From an uncultured Kocuria sp. (GTDB taxonomy: Bacteria; Actinomycetota; Actinomycetes; Actinomycetales; Micrococcaceae), in contig NZ_CANMRA010000001.1 in NCBI RefSeq assembly GCF_947500125.1, positions 228,836 through 292,835 on the forward strand: a stretch of DNA of 64,000 bases, written 5' to 3'. Made by a program: the position numbers and the translations under genes. Position 1 is the first letter of the stretch. Every line of letters begins with the position of its first letter. The notes under the pieces were generated by a model. The model had not been told where the DNA came from. It did no database searches and saw nothing but the letters and a program-made list of their open reading frames with translations. Shown here in pieces: positions 16,890 to 25,922 of this stretch.

Positions 16890-17909
16890 GTGGCGAACAT
16901 ACTGCAGTCGAACGCATGGGCCGGATTCCAGCGGAACCTGGGGCACGAGGTGTTCCAGGCCTCCGGGGACGGATGGCGCTACCTCGCGATCCTCGAGGGG
17001 GGCCGGACCGGCCGCTACCTCTACTGCCCGTACGGCCCCGAGGCGCGGACCCCGCAGGCCTTCGAGGCCGCGCTCGAGGACCTCGCCCGCACGGCCCGGT
17101 CCGAGCGGTGCTGGTTCGTGCGGGTGGAGCCCGTCGACGCCGCGGTGACGGACGGGCTCGAGACGCCCGAGGCCTCCCTGCGCCGGCGCGGGCTGCGGCC
17201 GGCGCCCCGGCAGGTCCAGCCCGGGCACACCCAGGTCATCGACCTGACCCAGGACGAGGACGCGATCCTCCAGGACATGAAGTCCACCAACCGCAACCTG
17301 CACCGCAACATCGCCAAGAAGGGCGTGACCTTCACGACCTCGACCGACCCGGAGGACGTCGACGTGCTGCTGGGCTTCCTCGAGGCCACGGCCGAGCGCA
17401 AGGACTTCGCCCGCCAGCAGGACGCCTATCTGCGCGAGGCCGCCCGCAGCCTCATGCCCGTGGGCGCGGCAGCCCTCTACGTGGCGCGGCTGGACGGGGA
17501 GCCCATCGGCGCCTCCCTCGTGTACGACTCCGACGACACCCGCACCTACGCCCACGCCGCGATGGACTTCGAGCACCGCAAGCTCTCGGCGGGGATCCCG
17601 CTGGTCGTGCGGATGATCCTCGACGCCAAGCAGAAGGGCCTGAGCCGCTTCGACCTCTTCGGCACCGCGCCCGAGGACGCCGGCCCGGACCACCCGTGGC
17701 ACGGCTTCACGAAGTTCAAGAGGTCCTTCGGCGGCCGCCCGGAGTCCTACCCCGGGACGTGGGACCTGCCGCTGCGCCGCGGGCGCTACACCGCGTACAC
17801 CGGTGTGCGCGCCGCCCGGGAGGCCGCGCTCTCGGCCCGCAAGAGCCTTCCGGGGCTGCCGGACCGGCTCCGGAAGGCCGCCGCCGGGGTGCGCCGCCGG
17901 GAGGGCTGA
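16890..17909 (+). CDS. FemABX-type peptidoglycan bridge aminoacyltransferase
   Basis: 339 aa with tandem GNAT folds. Starts SNAWAGFQRNLGHEVFQ, the family's typical substrate-lid start; mid motif MKSTNRNLHRNIAKKGV and the C-terminal DLFGTAP...GFTKFKRSFGG are hallmarks. Such enzymes add amino acids from aminoacyl-tRNA to lipid II side chains. Leaderless: TACAGT (16878-16883) ends 6 nt before GTG 16890. Convergent with a second FemABX-like gene. Confidence 0.93.
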   Translation: MANILQSNAWAGFQRNLGHEVFQASGDGWRYLAILEGGRTGRYLYCPYGPEARTPQAFEAALEDLARTARSERCWFVRVEPVDAAVTDGLETPEASLRRRGLRPAPRQVQPGHTQVIDLTQDEDAILQDMKSTNRNLHRNIAKKGVTFTTSTDPEDVDVLLGFLEATAERKDFARQQDAYLREAARSLMPVGAAALYVARLDGEPIGASLVYDSDDTRTYAHAAMDFEHRKLSAGIPLVVRMILDAKQKGLSRFDLFGTAPEDAGPDHPWHGFTKFKRSFGGRPESYPGTWDLPLRRGRYTAYTGVRAAREAALSARKSLPGLPDRLRKAAAGVRRREG

Positions 17910-17924
17910 GCGCCCCCTCCACCG

Positions 17925-18075
17925 GACGGCCGGGCGCCGCACGGGTCGGTTCCGGACACGCCAGCGCCGCACGGGTGGGCGCCTGACGCACCAGAGCCGC
18001 ACGGGTCGGCGCTGCACGGATCGGAGTCCGACACACCGGTGCGGCACAGGTCGGAGCCGCACGGCTCGGCCCCGG
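17925..18075. repeat. Degenerate ~21-bp tandem repeats at a convergent gene end
   Basis: Six or seven imperfect units around the word GCCGCACGGGTCGG between two convergent FemABX-like genes. Units vary in length by one to three bases. No coding potential supported. Confidence 0.65.
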
Positions 18076-18091
18076 AGAAACCTCCCCGGCG

Positions 18092-19267
18092 TCAGCGCCC
18101 GGCCGCGTCCCGGAGGGCGGACATCCCCTCGGTGACCACCCGGCGGGTGAGGTCCCGGGCCCGCCGGGCGCGGCCCCGGGGCGGGCGGCCCGCGCCGTCC
18201 TCGGCCTCGGGCACGTCGTCCGGCTCCCCGCGGTCGGGCGACGACGCCGGGGCGGGCTCGCCCAGGCCCAGCTCCGCGGCGACCGCCGTGCCCGTGGCCT
18301 CGGCCGCGGCGTCGGCGACGTCGTCCGTGAACTCCCCGGCCGGGCCCCGCCCCAGAGGCTTCTCCCACGGGCCCAGCACCGGGCGCTCCGCCTCGGCCAG
18401 CTCGCGGATCACCAGCGGCACCTCCGTCTCGTCCGGGTCGCCGCCGTCGAGCCGCTGGACGCGCCGCTTCTGCAGCTCCACGATCCCGGTCAGCAGCAGG
18501 GCGTCGTCCACGCCCAGGTCCCGGCCCCGGCGGGTGAAGCCGAGCCGGTAGATCATCGCCAGGCCGCGGGTGTGCACGAACCACAGGTAGCCCAGGGCCG
18601 TCTCGCGGCCGTCCTCGGCGGCCTCGGTGGCCACGAGCAGCAGCGAGTCCTCCCCGAGGTCCTCCAGCAGCTGGGTGATGAGCCGGGTGCGCAGCCCGAT
18701 GTTCGCGAGGACGCGGCTGCCCGCCGTGACCTCGCGCACCGTCACGCCCGGGGTGCGCAGGGCCGCGCGGCACCGGTCCAGGGTGGACTCCGAGAGCCGC
18801 CGCGCGAGGTCACGCTCGGTCTCCCCCAGCAGCACCTCCAGCCGTCGCGGCTCCGCCGGCCCGGCCCCCGCGGCGGGGCGCGCGAACCCGGCGGCCCCGA
18901 GCGCCTCCTCGGCGCCGGGGACGCGGAGGGTGTCGGCCTGGAAGCGCAGCAGCACCGCGGAGTGCTCCTCCCGCGCCCAGTCGCCGAGCGCGGCGGCGAC
19001 CACGGGCAGGTCCTCGGGCCGGTGGACGTGGCAGTGCACCGTCCCGGCGACCACCCGTTCGGCCTCGGAGCGCAGGTAGAGCTGGGCGTAGCCCACGGTC
19101 CGCTGTTCGGCGTCGTGGACCATGACCCGGTCGACCCGCAGACCGGGGCCCTCGGCGGAGGCCTGCGCCTCCCCGATGCCCCACAGCTGCTGCGGGTGCC
19201 CCCCGGTCACCCGGACGGTGGCGTCCCAGGTCTTGCGGTTGGGGCAGGGGCTGACCGTGGTGCTCAC
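18092..19267 (-). CDS. FemABX-like / GNAT-fold protein
   Basis: 391 aa. The start TWDATVRVTGGHPQQLWGIG is close to the FemAB consensus for the first GNAT fold, followed by VGYAQLYLRSE; the second fold covers ~200-290 (LGYLWFVHTRGLAMIYRLGF). A disordered acidic/basic tail (~320-391) follows. GTG 19267 is preceded by GAGGAGG. I see weaker conservation than in its convergent neighbour, so it may act on a different acceptor or be a divergent paralogue. General acetyltransferase function cannot be excluded. Confidence 0.65.
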   Translation of the reverse strand: MSTTVSPCPNRKTWDATVRVTGGHPQQLWGIGEAQASAEGPGLRVDRVMVHDAEQRTVGYAQLYLRSEAERVVAGTVHCHVHRPEDLPVVAAALGDWAREEHSAVLLRFQADTLRVPGAEEALGAAGFARPAAGAGPAEPRRLEVLLGETERDLARRLSESTLDRCRAALRTPGVTVREVTAGSRVLANIGLRTRLITQLLEDLGEDSLLLVATEAAEDGRETALGYLWFVHTRGLAMIYRLGFTRRGRDLGVDDALLLTGIVELQKRRVQRLDGGDPDETEVPLVIRELAEAERPVLGPWEKPLGRGPAGEFTDDVADAAAEATGTAVAAELGLGEPAPASSPDRGEPDDVPEAEDGAGRPPRGRARRARDLTRRVVTEGMSALRDAAGR

Positions 19268-19400
19268 GTGGGGATCCTCCTCGTCACCCGGGCGCTCCGC
19301 CCCGGCTGGGGGACCGCGGTCGGCGCCCGCAGTTCGGCCTCCAGTCTAGAGCCGGGAGGGGCCGCGGGAGGGGCCGGACACGGTGTGACCGGGGACGGGA

Positions 19401-19433
19401 GGACCCCCGCACCCGTAGAGGGTGCGGGGGTCC
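19401..19433 (-). terminator. Perfect 14-bp hairpin after glpX
   Basis: GGACCCCCGCACCC pairs exactly with GGGTGCGGGGGTCC around the loop GTAGA. Lies 58 bp beyond the glpX stop, between convergent-tail and divergent-start genes. Confidence 0.8.
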
Positions 19434-19491
19434 TGGGCCGCGGCCGCGCAGGGCGTGGCCGCGGAGCCCGGTGCCGGGCTCGGGGCCGGGC

Positions 19492-20505
19492 TCAGTGGCG
19501 GGCGTACTTCTCCCACTTGGAGGCGAGGTGCTCCGCCTCGACCATCCGCACGGTCCCGGAGCGGGAGCGCATCACGATGGACTGGGTGGTGATCTGGCGG
19601 CCGCGGTAGCGCACGCCCCGCAGCAGGTCCCCGTCGGTGATGCCCGTCGCGGCGAAGAAGCAGTTGTCCGAGGTGACGAGGTCGTCGGTGCTCATCACGG
19701 CGTCGAGGTCCAGGCCCGCGTCGAGTGCCTTCTGCTTCTCGTCGTCGTCCGTGGGCGCCAGCCGGCCCTGGATGATCCCGCCGGTGGCCTTGACGGCGCA
19801 CGCGGTGACGATGCCCTCCGGGGTGCCGCCGATGCCCATCATGACGTCCACGCCGGTGCCCTCGCGGCAGGCCGCGATCGCTCCGGCCACGTCCCCGTCG
19901 AGGATCATCCGGGTCCGGGCGCCGGTGGCACGGATCTCGTCGACGAGCTTCTGGTGGCGCGGGCGGTCCAGCACGCACACGGTGAGCTGGTTGATGTTGA
20001 TGCCCTTGGCCCTGGCGACGAGGTGCAGGTTCTGCTTGACGGGCAGGCGCAGGTCCACGAAGTCCGCGGCCTCCGGGCCCACCACGAGCTTGTCCATGTA
20101 GAAGACCGCGGAGGGGTCGAACATCGACCCGCCGTCGGCCACCGCGATGACCGCCAGGGCGTTGTTCATGCCCAGCGCGGTGAGGCGGGTGCCGTCGATC
20201 GGGTCCACGGCGACGTCGGAGGACGGCCCGGAGCCGTCGCCCACCTGCTCGCCGTTGAACAGCATCGGGGCCTCGTCCTTCTCGCCCTCGCCGATGACCA
20301 CGGTGCCGTTGAAGTGCACGGTGGAGAGCAGGGACCGCATGGCGTCGACCGCGGCCCCGTCGGCGGCGAGCTTGTCGCCGGCGCCGACCCACTGGCCGCC
20401 GGCGATCGCCGCGGCCTCGGTGGTCCGCACCAGCTCCATCGCCAGGTTGCGGTCGGCCACGTTGTTGGTGCGCGCGGGGGTCGTTCCGGTGGATTCTTCG
20501 GCCAC
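19492..20505 (-). CDS. glpX: Fructose-1,6-bisphosphatase class II
   Basis: 337 aa. Gluconeogenic dephosphorylation of fructose 1,6-bisphosphate; the usual FBPase of actinobacteria. Metal and substrate motifs [20 protein letters not shown], and GIGGTPEG are present. GTG 20505 is chosen because GAGGAA stands 5-6 nt upstream; an in-frame GTG 20529 has no ribosome site. TATGCT (20585-20590, minus strand) is a likely -10 box. Divergent from DUF4245 with carbonic anhydrase and fumC beyond, as in M. tuberculosis Rv1098c-Rv1100. Confidence 0.97.
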   Translation of the reverse strand: MAEESTGTTPARTNNVADRNLAMELVRTTEAAAIAGGQWVGAGDKLAADGAAVDAMRSLLSTVHFNGTVVIGEGEKDEAPMLFNGEQVGDGSGPSSDVAVDPIDGTRLTALGMNNALAVIAVADGGSMFDPSAVFYMDKLVVGPEAADFVDLRLPVKQNLHLVARAKGININQLTVCVLDRPRHQKLVDEIRATGARTRMILDGDVAGAIAACREGTGVDVMMGIGGTPEGIVTACAVKATGGIIQGRLAPTDDDEKQKALDAGLDLDAVMSTDDLVTSDNCFFAATGITDGDLLRGVRYRGRQITTQSIVMRSRSGTVRMVEAEHLASKWEKYARH

Positions 20506-20722
20506 GTTGTTCCTCACCTTCGAGTTCACGTTCTGCGGGACCCCCGGGCCGGGCTCGGCCGCGGGCGCGGTCCACGTCCTGCCCAGCATATCGCCCGCTC
20601 CCTCGCGCACCGCGACGCGCGCCACATTCGCGACCGGGTGCGTCCGGGTGCGTCCGGGTGCGTCCGGACCGGACGGACGGTGCGCGGCGGACAGGGTGCA
20701 CCGGACAGGGCACAATGGACGG
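20506..20722. promoter_or_regulatory. Divergent promoter region glpX / DUF4245
   Basis: TATGCT at 20585-20590 (minus) for glpX and CACAAT at 20711-20716 (plus), 6 nt before GTG 20723. Three tandem GTGCGTCCGG units lie between them (about 20640-20670). Confidence 0.45.
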
Positions 20723-21433
20723 GTGAGCTCCTCGACCCCCGACCGACCCGCCGAGCCCAGCGCGCCCGAGCCCCGCGCCGCCGAGCACCCCGCGGCCGCC
20801 GGCACCGCGCCCGGCCCCGACGCCCCGGAGCAGCCGCTCCCGCAGATCACGGAGAAGCAGGCCCGGCGGCTCAACGCCCCCGTGCAGGGGATGATCATCT
20901 CGATGGCCGTCCTCCTGCTGCTGGTCCTGCCGTTCGTGTGGCTCCAGCCCCGCCCCGACGCCCAGCCCTACCGGCCGGACGTCGACGTGGCGCAGGAGGC
21001 GGACTACGTCGCGGACGAGGCACCCTTCACCCCCGTTGTGCCGGAGCCGGGCGAGGGCTGGACCGCCAACTACGCCCGGTGGAACGGCGGCGCCGCTGAG
21101 GGGGTGCCCTTCTGGGAGATCGGCTGGGCCACCCCGCAGGGCAGCTTCATCGGTCTCGTCCAGACGTCCCTGGCCAATCCCACGTGGCTGGCCCAGCAGA
21201 CCGAGGCCGTCCCCGCCACCGCGGAGGTCGAGGTCGGGGGCGTGCCGTGGGACGTCCACGTCCGGGAGGAGTCCCGGAACCAGGACCCCCTGACCGTGTA
21301 CACCGGAGAGGTCAACGGCTCCACCGTGGTGCTCAAGGGCGACGCCCCCGGCGCCGAGCTGGACCGGCTGGCCGCCGCCGTCGCCGAGGACCTCACCGAC
21401 GCCCCTGCCCCGCGAACCACGGAGATGCCATGA
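20723..21433 (+). CDS. DUF4245 family membrane-anchored protein
   Basis: 236 aa. Pro/Ala-rich cytoplasmic start (~1-50), one membrane helix (~56-75, [18 protein letters not shown]) and an external domain (~80-225) with the family's WTANYARW and [10 protein letters not shown] segments. Function unknown. Its last bases overlap the carbonic anhydrase start by ATGA, so the two are translationally coupled. The position beside glpX is conserved in actinobacteria. Confidence 0.88.
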   Translation: MSSSTPDRPAEPSAPEPRAAEHPAAAGTAPGPDAPEQPLPQITEKQARRLNAPVQGMIISMAVLLLLVLPFVWLQPRPDAQPYRPDVDVAQEADYVADEAPFTPVVPEPGEGWTANYARWNGGAAEGVPFWEIGWATPQGSFIGLVQTSLANPTWLAQQTEAVPATAEVEVGGVPWDVHVREESRNQDPLTVYTGEVNGSTVVLKGDAPGAELDRLAAAVAEDLTDAPAPRTTEMP

Positions 21434-22080
21434 ACCCGGACAGCCGCCCCGAAGACACCTCGCCCCGCACCCCGGCCGCCGCCTGGCGGCGCCTGCGCGA
21501 GGGCAACGCCCGCTTCGTGGCGGGCGAGTCCATGCACCCCAACCAGGACGCCTCCCGGCGGCAGTCCGTGGCGGGCGGGCAGAACCCGTTCGCCGTGATC
21601 TTCGGCTGCTCGGACTCGCGGCTGGCCGCGGAGATCATCTTCGACCTCGGCCTCGGCGACGCCTTCGTGGTGCGCACCGCCGGCCAGGTCATCGACGACG
21701 CCGTGCTCGGCTCGATCGAGTACTCCGTGGCGAACCTCGGCACGCCGCTGATCATGGTGCTCGGCCACGACTCCTGCGGGGCCGTGACCGCCGCGCACGA
21801 CGTCACCGGCTCCGGGCAGATGCCCCGCGGCTTCCAGCGGGACCTCATCGAGCGGATCATGCCGTCCGTGCTCGAGACCCAGCGCCACGGCCACCAGGAC
21901 GTCAACGCGGCGGTCGTCGAGCACACCAAGCAGACGGCGTCGCGGCTCATGGAGCAGTCCCGCGTGATTGCGGACGCGGTCTCCAACGGCGACGTCGCCG
22001 TGGTCGGCGTCTTCTACCACCTGGAGGACGGCGAGGCGGAGCTCGTGCACGGGCACGGCACCTGGCTGCCGAACCGCTGA
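21430..22080 (+). CDS. Beta-class carbonic anhydrase
   Basis: 216 aa. Interconverts CO2 and bicarbonate. Zinc ligands are visible: Cys in FGCSDSR, His and Cys in GHDSCGA; the Asp-Arg dyad is in CSDSR. Overlaps DUF4245 by four bases. Bicarbonate supply could support PurK, carboxylases and cyanase encoded nearby (inference). Confidence 0.96.
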   Translation: MNPDSRPEDTSPRTPAAAWRRLREGNARFVAGESMHPNQDASRRQSVAGGQNPFAVIFGCSDSRLAAEIIFDLGLGDAFVVRTAGQVIDDAVLGSIEYSVANLGTPLIMVLGHDSCGAVTAAHDVTGSGQMPRGFQRDLIERIMPSVLETQRHGHQDVNAAVVEHTKQTASRLMEQSRVIADAVSNGDVAVVGVFYHLEDGEAELVHGHGTWLPNR

Positions 22081-22158
22081 ACCGGACCGCCCGGCCGGCG
22101 TCCGTCACCGCGGGGCGTGCGTGCCGGGCGTCACCTGCGGCTGTCCTAGACTGACGCC

Positions 22159-23580
22159 ATGGCTGATACCACCGCAGAGACCACCGAGTACCGCATCGAG
22201 CACGACACCATGGGCGAGGTCCGCGTTCCCGCGAACGCCCTGTACCGTGCGCAGACCCAGCGGGCGGTCGAGAACTTCCCCATCTCGGGCAAGCCGCTCG
22301 AGCCCCAGCACATCGTCGCGCTGGCGCAGATCAAGAAGGCCGCCGCCACGGCGAACGCGGAGCTGGGGGTGCTCGACGACGAGCGCGCCCGGGCCATCGC
22401 GGACGCCGCGGACAAGGTCGCCACGGGGCAGTACGACGAGCACTTCCCGATCGACGTCTTCCAGACCGGGTCCGGGACGTCGTCCAACATGAACACCAAC
22501 GAGGTGCTGGCGACCCTCGCCAACCAGGCGCTCGAGGGCACGGACGTCGAGGTCCACCCCAACGACCACGTCAACGCCTCCCAGTCCTCCAACGACGTCT
22601 TCCCGACCTCCGTGCACGTCGCCGTCACGGGCGCGCTGATCAACGACCTGGTCCCGGCCATGACGCAGCTCGCCGAGTCCCTCGAGCGGAAGGCCGCGGA
22701 GTTCCAGGACGTCGTGAAGTCCGGGCGCACGCACCTCATGGACGCCACCCCGGTCACCCTGGGCCAGGAGTTCGGCGGCTACGCCGCGCAGGTCCGCTAC
22801 GGCATCGAGCGGATCAAGTCCTCCCTGCCGCGGGTGGCCGAGGTCCCGCTGGGCGGCACCGCCGTGGGCACCGGCATCAACACCCCCGCCGGGTTCTCCG
22901 CCCGCGTGATCGAGCTGCTCGCCGAGGAGACCGGGCTGCCGATCACCGAGGCCCGCAACCACTTCGAGGCCCAGGCCAACCGGGACGGCCTGGTCGAGGC
23001 CTCCGGCCAGCTGCGCAACGTCGCCTACAGCTACATGAAGATCAACAACGACCTGCGCTGGATGGGCTCCGGCCCCAACACCGGCCTGGGCGAGATCCTG
23101 ATCCCCGACCTCCAGCCCGGCTCCTCGATCATGCCCGGCAAGGTCAACCCGGTGATCTGCGAGTCCACCATCCAGGTCTGCGCGCAGGTCATCGGCAACG
23201 ACACCACGGTCTCGCTGTCCTCCACCAACGGCGCGTTCGAGCTCAACGTGGGCATCCCCGTCATGGCATCGGCCCTGCTGGAGTCGATCCGGCTGCTCGC
23301 GAACTCCTCGCGCGTGATGGCGGAGAAGATGATCGACGGGCTCGAGGCGAACGTGGAGCGCTGCCGCTTCCTCGCCGAGGCGTCGCCGTCCATCGTGACC
23401 CCGCTGAACAAGGCCATCGGCTACGAGGCCGCCGCGAAGATCGCCAAGCACGCCGTGGCGAACAAGATGACGGTGCGCGAGGCGACCATCGCCCTGGGCT
23501 ACGTGGAGAACGGCCAGCTCACCGAGGAGCAGCTGGACCGGGCGCTGGACGTCACCACCATGACCGGTCCCAACGCCTGA
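22159..23580 (+). CDS. fumC: Class II fumarate hydratase
   Basis: 473 aa. Reversible fumarate/malate conversion in the TCA cycle. Signature [11 protein letters not shown], plus [23 protein letters not shown] and [11 protein letters not shown]. Leaderless: TAGACT (22147-22152) ends 6 nt before ATG 22159. Followed by an elaborate inverted repeat. Confidence 0.98.
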   Translation: MADTTAETTEYRIEHDTMGEVRVPANALYRAQTQRAVENFPISGKPLEPQHIVALAQIKKAAATANAELGVLDDERARAIADAADKVATGQYDEHFPIDVFQTGSGTSSNMNTNEVLATLANQALEGTDVEVHPNDHVNASQSSNDVFPTSVHVAVTGALINDLVPAMTQLAESLERKAAEFQDVVKSGRTHLMDATPVTLGQEFGGYAAQVRYGIERIKSSLPRVAEVPLGGTAVGTGINTPAGFSARVIELLAEETGLPITEARNHFEAQANRDGLVEASGQLRNVAYSYMKINNDLRWMGSGPNTGLGEILIPDLQPGSSIMPGKVNPVICESTIQVCAQVIGNDTTVSLSSTNGAFELNVGIPVMASALLESIRLLANSSRVMAEKMIDGLEANVERCRFLAEASPSIVTPLNKAIGYEAAAKIAKHAVANKMTVREATIALGYVENGQLTEEQLDRALDVTTMTGPNA

Positions 23581-23595
23581 CCCGGCGCTCCCTCA

Positions 23596-23721
23596 GCAAC
23601 GAGGGGTCGCGTCCCGCGCACCTTCCGCACCGAGGGGTCGCGTCCGCACGGCAATGCTGCGTCATTGCGTGCGGACGCGACCCCTCGCCGTGTCCGGGCA
23701 CAGTTCGAGACCCCTCGTTGC
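23596..23721. repeat. Nested inverted repeats (bidirectional terminator or REP-like element)
   Basis: The inner hairpin 23631-23687 has exact 20-bp arms, CGAGGGGTCGCGTCCGCACG and its complement, extended by five more pairs after a 1-base bulge, loop CTGCGT. Outer arms GCAACGAGGGGTC (23596-23608) and GACCCCTCGTTGC (23709-23721) repeat the same core. Four copies of the GAGGGGTC core occur in 126 bp between convergent fumC and the Nudix gene. Confidence 0.8.
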
Positions 23722-23734
23722 GCTTCGGGCGGGC

Positions 23735-24205
23735 TCAGACCACGAAGCGGGGCGGGCCGCTGTGCGCGCGGGCGGCCCGCAGCCGCTCGAGCTGGTGGGG
23801 CGGCATGGGCGGGAGCTCGTCCGGGGTGAACCAGCCGACCTCGAGCGACTCGTCGTCGTTGACGCGGGCCTCGCCGGAGACCCAGCGGCAGCGGAAGGTG
23901 TGGTCCAGGAACTGGCACCGGTCCCCGTTCGGGTACTGCACGGGCTCCCCCGCCTTGATCGCCACGAGCTCCTCCACGACGGCGACGACGCCGGTCTCCT
24001 CGAGGCACTCGCGCACCGCCGTGACCGCCGGCTCCTCGCCGGGCTCCACGATCCCGCTCACCAGTCCCCAGTTGCCGTTGTCGCTGCGCCGGGCCAGCAG
24101 CACCCGGCCGTCGTCGCGCAGCACCACCGCGGTGACGGCCGGCAGCCACAGGAGGTCGTGGCCGATCTTCTCCCGCAGGGACAGGACGAACTCGGGGGTG
24201 GGCAT
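23735..24205 (-). CDS. Nudix hydrolase
   Basis: 156 aa. Complete Nudix box: G at GIVEPGEE, then RECLEETGV (consensus GX5EX7REUXEEXGU). Closest in feel to ADP-ribose/NADH-type small Nudix proteins with a C-terminal VGWFTPDELP. Substrate cannot be read from sequence. ATG 24205 follows GAGGAG. Confidence 0.92.
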   Translation of the reverse strand: MPTPEFVLSLREKIGHDLLWLPAVTAVVLRDDGRVLLARRSDNGNWGLVSGIVEPGEEPAVTAVRECLEETGVVAVVEELVAIKAGEPVQYPNGDRCQFLDHTFRCRWVSGEARVNDDESLEVGWFTPDELPPMPPHQLERLRAARAHSGPPRFVV

Positions 24206-24299
24206 GCGGGCTCCTCGTGCAGGCTCTCGGGTCGGGGGTCCGGCCCATTCTGGCAGGCCGGGGCCGCTCGCAGCAGCAGCGGATGAGCGCAGCAGCGGG

Positions 24300-24442
24300 T
24301 CGGAGCATCAACGGGCCCGGCGGAACCGGGTCACAGCGGAACCCGGTGACGGCGGAACCGGATCACGGCGGAACCCGGTGACGGCGGCCTCGGGTCACGG
24401 CGGAGCCCGGTGACGGCGGAGCCGGGTCACGGTGGAGCCGGG
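24300..24442. repeat. Degenerate ~17-19-bp tandem repeats downstream of the prepilin peptidase
   Basis: About eight units of the type GGCGGAACCGGGTCAC, alternating ..CCGGGTCAC and ..CCCGGTGAC, run up to the stop codon of the prepilin peptidase. The alternation makes short palindromes GTGAC/GTCAC. Confidence 0.7.
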
Positions 24443-24967
24443 TCACAGCAGGAGGAGGACGCCGAGGGCCCCGGTGATCATGGCGGGGCCGAACGCCACC
24501 CGGGAGCGGGCGTCGACGCGGCCCAGCGCCACGAGCACGGCCCCGGCCAGACCGCCGAGCACGAACCCGGCCGCTGCCCCCAGCACGGCGTGCCAGACGG
24601 AGGCGAAGCCCAGGCACATGCCGAGCAGCCCGGAGAGCCGGACGTCGCCCATGCCCATCCCCGCCGGGTGGAGCAGGCGGAGCAGGACGTAGAGCCCGCC
24701 TACGACCACCAGGCCCCACAGCATCCACAGCAGCCGGGCCGGTTCGCCGGCCACCACCGCCGCCGCGCCCAGCAGCAGCCCGCACACGGGGTACAGCGGG
24801 CGCACCACGCGCCCGGGCAGACGGTGCTCCCGCACGTCGGTGCGCCACAGCCACGCGCACGCGACCGTGAGCACGGCGGTGCCGAGCAGCGCCAGCGACC
24901 CGGCGGCCCACCCGGCGGCGTCCCCGCGGGTGAACTGCTCGGTCAGGAAGGTGCCCACACCGGGCAT
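24443..24967 (-). CDS. Prepilin/prepilin-like peptidase (A24 family)
   Basis: 174 aa, the short type lacking the N-terminal methylase domain. Aspartic catalytic sites are in TDVREHRLP and GMGDVRLSG (GxGD). About six membrane helices. Processes pilin or Tad/Flp-type prepilins, but no pilus genes occur in the window. ATG 24967 overlaps a TACGAT box; a leaderless start at GTG 24958 is equally plausible. Confidence 0.85.
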   Translation of the reverse strand: MPGVGTFLTEQFTRGDAAGWAAGSLALLGTAVLTVACAWLWRTDVREHRLPGRVVRPLYPVCGLLLGAAAVVAGEPARLLWMLWGLVVVGGLYVLLRLLHPAGMGMGDVRLSGLLGMCLGFASVWHAVLGAAAGFVLGGLAGAVLVALGRVDARSRVAFGPAMITGALGVLLLL

Positions 24968-25034
24968 CGTAGCCCCGGACGCGCGCCGGAACGGGGCGCC
25001 TGTGGACGCGCGGGGCCCTCCCTAGACTGGGGCC

Positions 25035-25790
25035 ATGCACCGCTCCCCCGTCCCCGCGCCCACCGACCAGGACGAGTTCGCCGCGCTGAGCCGCTCCTCG
25101 CCCTGGCGCTGGGACACCGTGCGCTTCGTCCTGTCCTGGCTGACCCCGCAGGACGCCGCGCCCCGCGAGCCCGTCCGGGCCTGGGTCCGCCGCCCGGACG
25201 GGCTGCGCGTCGAGGCCCTGGACGGCGCCCCGCTCTACACGGCCGGCACGCGGGAGCAGTCGCGCGACGACTTCTACGTCGCCTCGACCTCGGCCTCGTG
25301 GCTGCTCGCGCCGCAGCTCGTGGCCCCGGTGTACACGGACTCCGGGCTCGTGGAGCGCCGGCCCGAGGCGGCCTACGGGGATCCCGTGTTCGGCGGGGGC
25401 CGCTGGCAGGCCATCCTCGACCCGGTCGAGCTGGCCGGGGACGCCCCCGTGCCGCCCTATCTGCCGGAGCGGCGGCCCTGCACGGTCGAGCAGGTCAGCA
25501 CCGGCACCCACCACGGGCGCCGCGTGCGCGGGGCCGTGGTCGTCCCCGGCCACGCCTACGCCCCGACGACGCCGGGCCACCCCCTCGCCCCGGCCCGCAC
25601 CCGGGTGCTCCTCGACGAGCGGACGGCGATCTGCGTCCGCTCCGAGGTGCTCGAGGGGCCGCTGGCCGGCACGGGCCACGACCTGCGGATCGAGGCCGTG
25701 GACGAGGACCTCATCGCCGACCTCTTCGCCGCGGTGCGCCTGGACCTCACGGACGTGAGCAGACACCTGCCCTGGCCCGTCGGCCCCTGA
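25035..25790 (+). CDS. Conserved hypothetical protein
   Basis: 251 aa, soluble, no signal peptide. Beta-rich pattern with repeated charged strands: RAWVRRPDGLRVEALDG, RPCTVEQVSTGTHHGRRV and a C-terminal TAICVRSEVLEG...HDLRIEAVDEDL that resembles lipoprotein-carrier-like (LolA/LppX) strand repeats. I do not recognise a named family. Leaderless: TAGACT (25023-25028) ends 6 nt before ATG 25035. Confidence 0.75.
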   Translation: MHRSPVPAPTDQDEFAALSRSSPWRWDTVRFVLSWLTPQDAAPREPVRAWVRRPDGLRVEALDGAPLYTAGTREQSRDDFYVASTSASWLLAPQLVAPVYTDSGLVERRPEAAYGDPVFGGGRWQAILDPVELAGDAPVPPYLPERRPCTVEQVSTGTHHGRRVRGAVVVPGHAYAPTTPGHPLAPARTRVLLDERTAICVRSEVLEGPLAGTGHDLRIEAVDEDLIADLFAAVRLDLTDVSRHLPWPVGP

Positions 25791-25856
25791 GGCCCCCGCG
25801 GCCCTGCAGGTGTCGGGGGGAGGTGTCGAGGTGTCCGGCGCCCGCAGGACCCGAAC

Positions 25857-25899
25857 GTCCGAGGCCCCACCACCCGTTCGGGGCGGCGGGGCCTCGGAC
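25857..25899. terminator. Bidirectional hairpin between convergent genes
   Basis: GTCCGAGGCCCC pairs with GGGGCCTCGGAC (12 bp) around a ~19-nt loop, between the 25035 gene and the PIN-PhoH gene. Confidence 0.75.
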
Positions 25900-25922
25900 C
25901 TTGAGCCGAGGACAGCCGTGGC

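Noticed and set aside
12188..16900. A 1570-codon open frame on the minus strand
   Set aside because: It runs antisense to gtrA, purK, purE and the LCP gene; its Arg/Gly/His-rich composition is a shadow of GC-rich codons.
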